Program-made: the position numbers and the translations under genes
Assembly (NCBI GenBank): GCA_027578815.1
Contig: JANBTH010000856.1
Coordinates: 1 to 10,570 of the forward strand
Length of the DNA stretch: 10,570 bases
Direction: 5' to 3'
Origin: Coemansia sp. RSA 1804
Lineage: Eukaryota; Kickxellomycota; Kickxellomycetes; Kickxellales; Kickxellaceae
Notes under the pieces: model-generated
Told to the model about the DNA's origin: nothing
The model's input: the letters and a program-made list of their open reading frames with translations, nothing else
Databases searched by the model: none
In this document: positions 1-6,052 of the stretch, in pieces
Position numbering within the stretch: the first letter of the stretch is position 1
How the letters are laid out: each line of letters opens with the position of its first letter

Positions 1-410
1 CCGAGCCCCAAGCCAACAAGAACACTGCTAATTATGTCTTCCTTTGGCGGGGTAGAAGCCACATTATCCCATGTAGAAGAGTGGTAGGCAGACCCAGCAT
101 AGCTGTGCTTTGGACGTCTGTGGCCTGTTGCCGTGGATGGGGAATGTCCGTGGGCTACGTTGTAGCTGGAGCTCTGCTGGTGCGCATGGAGCTTAACGGC
201 AGGTGCTGCGTTTAGTGGCCCTGGCACGGAAAAGTTCTCTTTCTGTGAGTTTGGCAGCGGAATGGACATTGGGAGAAATGGCGTGCTGCCAGTGTTGCTG
301 GAACGATGGGAAGACCCTCGCCGACCTGCGGGGATAGGGAATGGTTGCGCGGGCTGTGGTGTTGATACAACCACGCTGGACTGCTGGTAGTATGAAGGAG
401 AGGATTGCAT
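1..410 (-). CDS. Partial Ser/Pro/Gln-rich protein of unknown function (N-terminal part, runs off the left edge)
   Basis: I do not recognise this gene. One minus-strand frame is open from position 524 to the left edge, while the other two minus-strand frames contain several stops. The first in-frame ATG is at 408-410 with G at -3, giving 136 visible residues; the C-terminus lies outside the window. The product is low-complexity and hydrophilic, rich in Ser, Pro, Gln and His, with no visible domain or membrane segment. It carries a KEN tripeptide at residues 57-59, several S/T-P sites, a full CDK-type TPPK at 120-123 and a basic HRRPK patch near 97-101. This composition suits a disordered regulatory protein. 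The frame stays open upstream of the ATG (411-524) in pyrimidine-rich sequence with a CAG just before the ATG, so an upstream exon is possible. An open frame this long could occur by chance, but the composition argues for coding. Confidence 0.55.
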   Translation of the reverse strand, partial: MQSSPSYYQQSSVVVSTPQPAQPFPIPAGRRGSSHRSSNTGSTPFLPMSIPLPNSQKENFSVPGPLNAAPAVKLHAHQQSSSYNVAHGHSPSTATGHRRPKHSYAGSAYHSSTWDNVASTPPKEDIISSVLVGLGL

Positions 411-1626
411 TGCTGGATAGATCAACTTATTCGGCAGGAAGTGAGACGAGTAAGACAGCGAGGCAGAAATGGGGGGAGCAGCAAACAGACAGACAAGAAA
501 ATAGTCAAGTAAGCAAACACCACTTTAAGCAATAACCTAATACACCTAGGACGGACCAGGAAAAATAAAATACTAGAACAATAGAACAAGAAGGGGGGAG
601 AGTATTATGTGTGAAAAGAGGTGTGGGTTTGAAGGGTATATATTGAGACAAAATAAATAAACTGTTATTATAGCTATTGATTTTGTCGTTATGAACGATA
701 AAAAAAGTAGATAAGAGCAAGGGCAGCAACGGCAAACATGGAAAGGCGATGCGAAATAGTACTGTTTTATATTTCTGACCAGGTTTGGACAATTTGTGAT
801 TTCGGCTGTTAAAGCTTCATTTCCTTTTCGGGTGATATCTTGTTGGGAAGACAAAGGGGGGAGATGTGTGTGTGATTTGCTTTTTGGGCTTTCTCATTTC
901 TTTTTTCTTCATCATTATCCCCAAGCCGGAGTGAAGTAATGTGTGTAAAAAAGAGAAAACTTCAGCAAAGGCTCAAGACTTTAACCTGCGTTTCCCCCCC
1001 CACCTTTTTCCCTTTTCTTTCTTTTCCTTCAAATTTCCCCCGTTGGTTTTCTTTCAGTGAATATTCCACCAAACAACCCACACCTGGTCAGCGTTGGGCA
1101 CACGGCAATTTTGGTGTGGATGAGACTTTGAAGGCAGAAAGGATGAGCATGTGCCTCCTCCCCTTGCTACTATGGGCGTACGCACTATAATAGGAATTGA
1201 AAGGGGGCTCTGTTGTCTGGAAAGGAAGGATGAAAGGGAAGAGGAGACACGAAGCGAAAGAGCAAAAAAACAAGCCGTTTCTTTTCAGCCATCATGAAAT
1301 GGCAGATAGCATTGGCTGAATAGACGTGGGTTGGCGGATGTGTACACATGGAACCAGAAGCGCACACCATCTGTCGATTTTCCGCCTCAAAATGCCCGAC
1401 ATTTTTATAATAAAGCTGGGTCTGCACACATATGCGGTCATACTGCAGGACACGCTCACCCTGTTTTAGACACCTCTGTTATTTACAGCGCTCACATGCT
1501 GGACGGGTCACAACCATTATTCTCTTCTGCACTCGTGTCAGTTTCCATGCCCTTCATTCGCTTCTGGATTGTGTGTTATTTTTGGCTGTGGTTGGCGTGT
1601 TGTAAGCGATAAAGGCACAATTCCTA

Positions 1627-1655
1627 ACAGCAACACCAGCAGCAACAGCAGCGCG
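1627..1655. repeat. CAG/CAA triplet-rich patch, first copy
   Basis: A short run of CAG, CAA and CAC triplets in non-coding DNA. A 14-nt word, CAGCAACAGCAGCG at 1640-1653, recurs exactly at 2152-2165. The neighbouring bases differ, so this looks like shared low complexity rather than a transposon end or a duplicated element. Confidence 0.4.
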
Positions 1656-2137
1656 TGGATGCATGCGGCGCCATGTCGGCACAACGTACCAATGACAAAA
1701 GACATTTGGCGTCTATGAAATGCATAATTCACATATAGATTGGCACGTTGGCATAACGGATTTCATTACACATCAGTTGGCATCGCTATTTTACAATGCC
1801 GCATCGCTCGAATTTCATACATATCGGGATTGACAAGTAGCAAATGCCGTCTGTCTGGGTGTGTCGCAATCCTAACATTAGTATGTAAATGCCATCTGTC
1901 CGTCCATCCTCGTCCATCATCCACATCCGGGTGCGCGCAGTAGCGATGATTGTTGCAGTGGCTGCATCCTGAACTCGTGATGACTAATCGATAAGCAGCG
2001 CCAATCCATATTGCTGTTTTTACCCACGATGCTGGTTTGGAGCTCCGAGAGAAGAATTTTATAAAAAAAAAAGACTGACAAAACGTTGAAAAGACAAAGA
2101 AATGGTAAATGGTATGTGCCTGACACGCATCCGCAGC

Positions 2138-2168
2138 CGCAGCAATAGAAACAGCAACAGCAGCGACG
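2138..2168. repeat. CAG/CAA triplet-rich patch, second copy
   Basis: This patch holds the second copy of CAGCAACAGCAGCG (2152-2165), 512 bp from the first copy and in the same orientation. It is preceded by CCGCAGCCGCAGCAA-type sequence. No open frame beginning with ATG uses it as a glutamine tract. Confidence 0.4.
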
Positions 2169-2532
2169 ACTTCCACCGCTGCCCGGAATGAAAGGCGATA
2201 GGACGCGGTGAACAATAAGATTTCACCGCTATAGACATGCAAAAAGTCGTGTCACCGCAACAAAGGAAAAATATGGGGGCATTAGAAGGATATTGACAGG
2301 CATAAGCCAGCAAAAAAAAAGAGGTGGTATCGGCATTGTGTTCGCTCCACGACAAAACAAAAGGAAACGAAAAGTCACTCTCCTCAACATTTAAGCCGCC
2401 CAACAAAAAAACGCATTGTGCAATTGAGTGGTAAGAACACAGCACGGGTCATGCGTCGCTGGGCAGGGGCCAGCAAGATGCGGAAAGGGGCAGCTTTTAT
2501 GTTGGCCAAAGTCACAGTCTGGCCCCAACAGC

Positions 2533-4713
2533 CTAGCGGCCGCGACCGCGCCCTGAGCCAAATCCGCGTCCTCCGCGGAAACCGCCGCGCCCACCAAAGC
2601 CGCCGCGCCCGCCAAAGCCGCCGCGCCCGCCAAAGCCGCCGCGCCCGCCAAAGCCGCCGCGCCCGCCGCCCCGGCCGCCAAATCCTCCGCGTCCACCCCG
2701 GCCTCCATAGCCTCCGCTGCGACTATCGTTCGAGCCCTGGTCCTCAAGCTGCGGCAGCTCCTCGCAGAACTCCAGCCGCATGCCTGCGCTCTTGTCCGAC
2801 CACTCGTGGCCTTTGACAACAACGGCTGGCTTGGCATCAGCATCGTCAGACTTACGTTCCTCGACCAGCGATGAGCTGACGTCGAAAACAACCGCCATAC
2901 GGCCAGCCGCAATGCGGAATGACATCATGTCGCTCTCCTCCAGCCCAGGAGTATGACGAACCATGCTGCCGCGCACAAAGCCCCAGGTCCTGACTGCCTC
3001 CCGGGTGTGCATGATCAGCGTGACCTTGTTAGTTTCGCCACTAATCAAGCTACGCTTGCTGATCCCCTGTCCGTATCCCGAAATATGCGCAAGCGCTGCT
3101 GCCAGCGCACGCGTGGTGTCGCCACCAAAGGAGCTGTCTGACAGCTTCTGCGCTGACTCCAGAAACAGATCAATGGCTGACGGCGCGCACCGCTCGATGA
3201 CCTTGGACGACTCAAACCCTGTTGTCTGGATAATGTCCTTTGCCTGCGGTGGCGAAATGACCTCGCACACAACGCCTGTGCGCTTCTTGATAAAGTCGAC
3301 CCACCAGCTGTCGCTGGGTCCATAGCAGGTGATACAGACACCCGACCGTCCGGCACGGCCTGTGCGCCCACTGCGGTGGATAAAGGTCTCTGCATCCTTG
3401 GGCGGATCCATGTTGATGACAAGGTCGACCTCCGGAATATCCAGCCCACGCGCCGCAACATCCGTGCAGATGAGGACCCGCACTGTGCCGTTACGGAATC
3501 CTTGCAGCGTCAATTCACGCTGCGACTGCACAATGTCGCCGTGCAGCGCCTGCGCGCCCTTGGAGAACTTTGCAGAGACCGCAAGGTTGTTCGCATCCGA
3601 CTTTTTCTCCGTGAAAATGATCGTGCGCCCGGCCTTGCCGTACACCGCCACCAGATCGGCCACAACGTCGTGGCGAGTCTTCCACGGCGTCATAATGGCC
3701 TTGTACTCGATGGTCTCGCTGGTCTTGAGCTTCTGCGAGCCAATCAGATCGATTTTCTTGTGCTCGGGCTTCATGAAGTCGCGCACCACCTGGTTGACCC
3801 ACTCGGGAACAGTCGCCGAAAACAGCAGCGTCTGGTATGTTGCGCCATTGCGCTGGTCCTTGATGTTGTGCAGCACCTTCTCCATGTCCTCTTTGAATCC
3901 AATGTCAAGCATCTGGTCTGCTTCGTCCAGACAGATAAACTCGATGCGGTCCAGATGCAGGCAGCCGCGGTCAATCAGATCAATGACACGGCCTGGCGTA
4001 CCCACAACAAAATCAACGCCTCCGCGCAGTGCGTAGATCTGATCGCTGATCGATGTTCCTCCGTACACCGTCACCACCGAGAACTTCTTGGTGGTAGCCT
4101 CCACCTCGCTGGCAACCTGCTTGGCAAGCTCACGAGTGGGCGCCAGAACAATGGCGCGAGGATGGCGTCCGCGGTCCATCCGGTCGCTTGACTTTAGCAG
4201 AATCTCAATCATAGGCAGCGAGAATGCAAGCGTCTTGCCGGTACCAGTGCGTGCACGTCCAAGCACGTCATAGCCATCGAGGATGGGCTGCAGAGTGCTT
4301 GCTTGAATCGGGAACAGTGCTTCGATTCCGCGTCCACGCAGCGCTGTCTTGGATGCGTCTGAGAGCGGAAAGTTGTCCAGCGAGAGCTTGTCCGCATCGC
4401 TGCTGGCCTTTGGTGCCGCGCTCTCGGTATGCGCCTTCTTGCTTGGCCGCTTGTCCTCGCTCTCCGACTCTGAGTCTGCAGACGACGACGCCGATGAAGC
4501 TGAAGCTGAAGCTGAGGCTGAGGACGAATGCTTGCGCTTCTTGTCCTTGCTCTTGTTCTCCTTATCCTTCTTCTTACTGGACTTGCTCTTGTCCTTCTTT
4601 TCGCTCTTGCTCTTGCTCTTGTCCTTCTTCTCCTTGTGCTTCTTCATATCGACAGGAGACGCATCTACCGGGTTCTCCGTTGCATAGGCTGCAACGTCAA
4701 TTGATGGGGCCAT
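2533..4713 (-). CDS. DDX21: DDX21-type nucleolar DEAD-box RNA helicase with GUCT domain and RGG tail
   Basis: This is an ATP-dependent RNA helicase; the family acts in the nucleolus in rRNA transcription and processing. Residues 24-65 are a Lys/Ser-rich basic region and 63-87 a Ser/acidic tract, together likely a nucleolar targeting region. The core follows in order: Q-motif F115...Q137, motif I ARTGTGKT 154-161, PTREL 192-196, TPGR 239-242, DEAD 263-266, SAT 299-301, IIFT 365-368, ARGLD 421-425 and HRSGRTGRAGR 446-456. ARTGTGKT is the DDX21/DDX50 and plant RH7-type spelling. Residues about 530-612, with a conserved AAALAHISG stretch, match the GUCT domain of that group. Residues 667-726 are RGG/FGG repeats that bind RNA in related proteins. 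The ATG at 4711-4713 has A at -3, and the 726-residue frame covers every motif without an intron. It is divergent from the kinase gene. The family call is firm; exact orthology is inferred. Confidence 0.95.
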   Translation of the reverse strand: MAPSIDVAAYATENPVDASPVDMKKHKEKKDKSKSKSEKKDKSKSSKKKDKENKSKDKKRKHSSSASASASASSASSSADSESESEDKRPSKKAHTESAAPKASSDADKLSLDNFPLSDASKTALRGRGIEALFPIQASTLQPILDGYDVLGRARTGTGKTLAFSLPMIEILLKSSDRMDRGRHPRAIVLAPTRELAKQVASEVEATTKKFSVVTVYGGTSISDQIYALRGGVDFVVGTPGRVIDLIDRGCLHLDRIEFICLDEADQMLDIGFKEDMEKVLHNIKDQRNGATYQTLLFSATVPEWVNQVVRDFMKPEHKKIDLIGSQKLKTSETIEYKAIMTPWKTRHDVVADLVAVYGKAGRTIIFTEKKSDANNLAVSAKFSKGAQALHGDIVQSQRELTLQGFRNGTVRVLICTDVAARGLDIPEVDLVINMDPPKDAETFIHRSGRTGRAGRSGVCITCYGPSDSWWVDFIKKRTGVVCEVISPPQAKDIIQTTGFESSKVIERCAPSAIDLFLESAQKLSDSSFGGDTTRALAAALAHISGYGQGISKRSLISGETNKVTLIMHTREAVRTWGFVRGSMVRHTPGLEESDMMSFRIAAGRMAVVFDVSSSLVEERKSDDADAKPAVVVKGHEWSDKSAGMRLEFCEELPQLEDQGSNDSRSGGYGGRGGRGGFGGRGGGRGGFGGRGGFGGRGGFGGRGGFGGRGGFRGGRGFGSGRGRGR
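2582..2667 (-). repeat. 18-bp tandem repeat coding the RGG tail of the helicase
   Basis: On the plus strand the unit CCGCCGCGCCCGCCAAAG is repeated head to tail at 2582-2599 (one mismatch), 2600-2617, 2618-2635 and 2636-2653, followed by a 14-bp partial copy at 2654-2667. On the coding strand each unit gives six residues of the GGFGGR/GGRGGF type. Because 18 is a multiple of three, gain or loss of units keeps the frame and changes only the number of RGG boxes. The near identity at third positions points to recent slippage or unequal exchange rather than selection on protein alone. Confidence 0.9.
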
Positions 4714-5966
4714 GTTAATCTAAACAAAAAAGAATGACTAAAGGGGGAGGGGTCAAGTGTATGTATATACAGACAAAAAAAGACTATTATATGCCTACGG
4801 CGTAAGTAAGAAAGAACAGTGGTGTCAAGGCTGCGGTGGTAATATCCCTCGTGTTATCCAACCCAAAGACAAGCTGTTCAAAAAGACGCGTAGTAGACAA
4901 GAAACGTTTATTGCTAAAGGAATGAATATACCGAGAACCTTGCAAAGGAGGAAAGAAGTGCATTTCTGCGTCTCAGATGTGGTTTATTTTTTTTTTGTTG
5001 AGGAACAAGCAGCTTTTTTTTTTTTTTGAAAAAGAAAAAAACAGACATTGATTAAATCGTAGCAGTCTAATCTGCAGAATTATCGGCGTAGTTGATGTCT
5101 GATCTGATCTTACTGCTTTTCTTTTTCTCTCTTTTTTTGGCCAAAGGCATGGTCATGAAAAACGGGTCTGTGCTGTTTCTGGTTTCAGCGTGTTCATTGG
5201 CGCTAGCAGCAATGGTCTGGCACTACGCCAGCATACAGTCTAAAGTACCCAAACGCAAAGGGCAGCAATGAATAAGCGTGTCTTTTCCCTTTTTCTCTCT
5301 CTGTCCCCGTTGCTGTCAGCGGGAGACCAGCCCAGTCCAGCCCCTGGTTGCTGAGCAATCCGCCGTCACAAACAAAGCATCTTGGGGTGTGTTTGAGGGA
5401 GTGGACAGGAATCGAGGCAGTAAACGCACAAAAGCGCTTGCCATTGGTTGGTGCCCGCACTGTGTCTGTTGGTCCCTTGTTTTCATCAGCTTTTTCTTTT
5501 TTTTTCAAGCCAGCCACACTCATCGAAGAGCAAATTCTTACAGTCACGAGCATTTTCCTTGACAGACTTTTCGCACGCTTTTTTATTTCTTACACTTTCT
5601 TTTTTCTCTATTAAGCACTTTGGACAACAATTAAGCAAACCTCTTTTCTCTCCTATTCTTAATTTTGCGCTTCCGGTTCTATTCTTCTCTACAAAGCGTA
5701 CTCTTTTGAGCATAACTGTTATCTCCTTCTCATCCTGCTTGCTTCAAAGCCGTTATCCATACGAATGGTCTGCCTTTGCAATTGACTATCTTGCCCCAGA
5801 CACTCCGCGCTCTCCCCCTTTCGCACTAGACCTCATAGAAACTTTACACCGCATAGCCACCAGCATCATTTGCTATTAGGTGGCGACCCCAGCACCCACA
5901 CCTCCTTTTTACTTGCTTTCTTGACTCTCTTGCAGCTTCGACATACGCGGTGACCCAACCCTGCGT

Positions 5967-6019
5967 GTATGCATATGAAACTTGCACTATATAACTAAAC
6001 CCTTTTTCATTTCCGCCAG
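5967..6019 (+). other. Candidate 5' UTR mini-intron of the kinase gene
   Basis: A 53-bp stretch has all the marks of a short fungal intron: a GTATGC donor at 5967-5972, a branch-like AACTAAAC near 5993-6000, the pyrimidine tract CCCTTTTTC at 6000-6008, and a CAG acceptor at 6017-6019 (further CAGs follow at 6020-6022 and 6024-6026). The branch word departs from CTRAY at its last base. If it is real, the transcript starts further upstream in the pyrimidine-rich region and the TATA-like site at 5988 is intronic. It would not change the protein. Confidence 0.3.
5988..5994 (+). promoter_or_regulatory. Candidate TATA box of the kinase gene
   Basis: TATATAA ends 58 bp before the kinase ATG at 6053, a plausible spacing for a fungal promoter with a short leader. 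The same bases lie inside a candidate 5' UTR intron (5967-6019), so the two readings compete. Assignment is by consensus only. Confidence 0.35.
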
Positions 6020-6052
6020 CAGCCAGGCATCGTGCTATAGACCTTCTTCAAA

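Larger units (their letters stand above)
411..2532. other. Intergenic region, 2.1 kb, no convincing gene
   Basis: This stretch should hold the promoter of the left-edge gene and the 3' end of the helicase transcript. Several frames of 60-170 codons cross it, but the longest begin with TTG or GTG rather than ATG (for example those beginning at 1331, 1740, 2242 and 2445), have unlikely composition, or overlap homopolymer tracts. It contains a TATATA-type site near 639-646, a C8-9 tract near 995-1003, and two CAG/CAA-rich patches (about 1627-1655 and 2138-2168). No tRNA B-box or rRNA was seen. An intron-containing small gene or a non-coding RNA cannot be excluded by eye. Confidence 0.6.
4714..6052. 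promoter_or_regulatory. Divergent intergenic region between helicase and kinase genes
   Basis: This 1.34-kb region separates two divergently transcribed genes and should contain both promoters and 5' UTRs. Near the helicase it holds, on the plus strand, a G-rich AAGGGGGAGGGG at 4741-4752 (two overlapping AGGGG words, a stress-element-like spelling in yeast) and TATA-like sites at 4764-4769 and 4786-4791, about 50-80 bp from that ATG. The middle carries long T tracts (about 4984-4998 and 5013-5028). The right part, about 5440-6050, is pyrimidine-rich on the plus strand and is probably kinase leader or promoter sequence. Frames here, including a 143-codon one at 5448-5879, have the skewed hydrophobic composition expected from reading T/C-rich DNA. 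I see no gene. Confidence 0.6.

Noticed and set aside
1331..1612. 93-codon plus-strand open frame reading MADVYTWNQK...
   Set aside because: Its first codon is TTG, not ATG; the first real ATG leaves only a short tail with no recognisable features.
1975..2080. Possible C/D-box snoRNA (GTGATGA near 1978 and CTGA near 2074)
   Set aside because: The boxes match by consensus, but there is no complementary terminal stem and the spacing is long; matches this short are expected by chance.
1766..2242. 158-codon minus-strand open frame in the left intergenic region
   Set aside because: It begins with TTG (2240-2242), has no nearby ATG that gives a sensible protein, no domain, and a composition that follows the local low-complexity DNA.
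2391..2912. Minus-strand frame with repeated AGAAAL residues
   Set aside because: It is the shifted reading of the 18-bp RGG repeat of the helicase and starts inside that gene; the helicase frame explains the DNA fully.
3376..4191. 271-codon plus-strand frame antisense to the helicase
   Set aside because: It lies wholly antisense to the conserved DEAD-box core, and its sequence is the complement of helicase motifs with no family resemblance.
4814..4879. GAACAG...CTGTTC inverted pair near the helicase promoter
   Set aside because: Only six base pairs with a 54-nt gap, without extended pairing; expected by chance.
5448..5879. 143-codon plus-strand frame upstream of the kinase
   Set aside because: Its Phe/Ser/Leu-rich composition is what T/C-rich DNA gives in any frame; there is no domain and no link in frame to the kinase.
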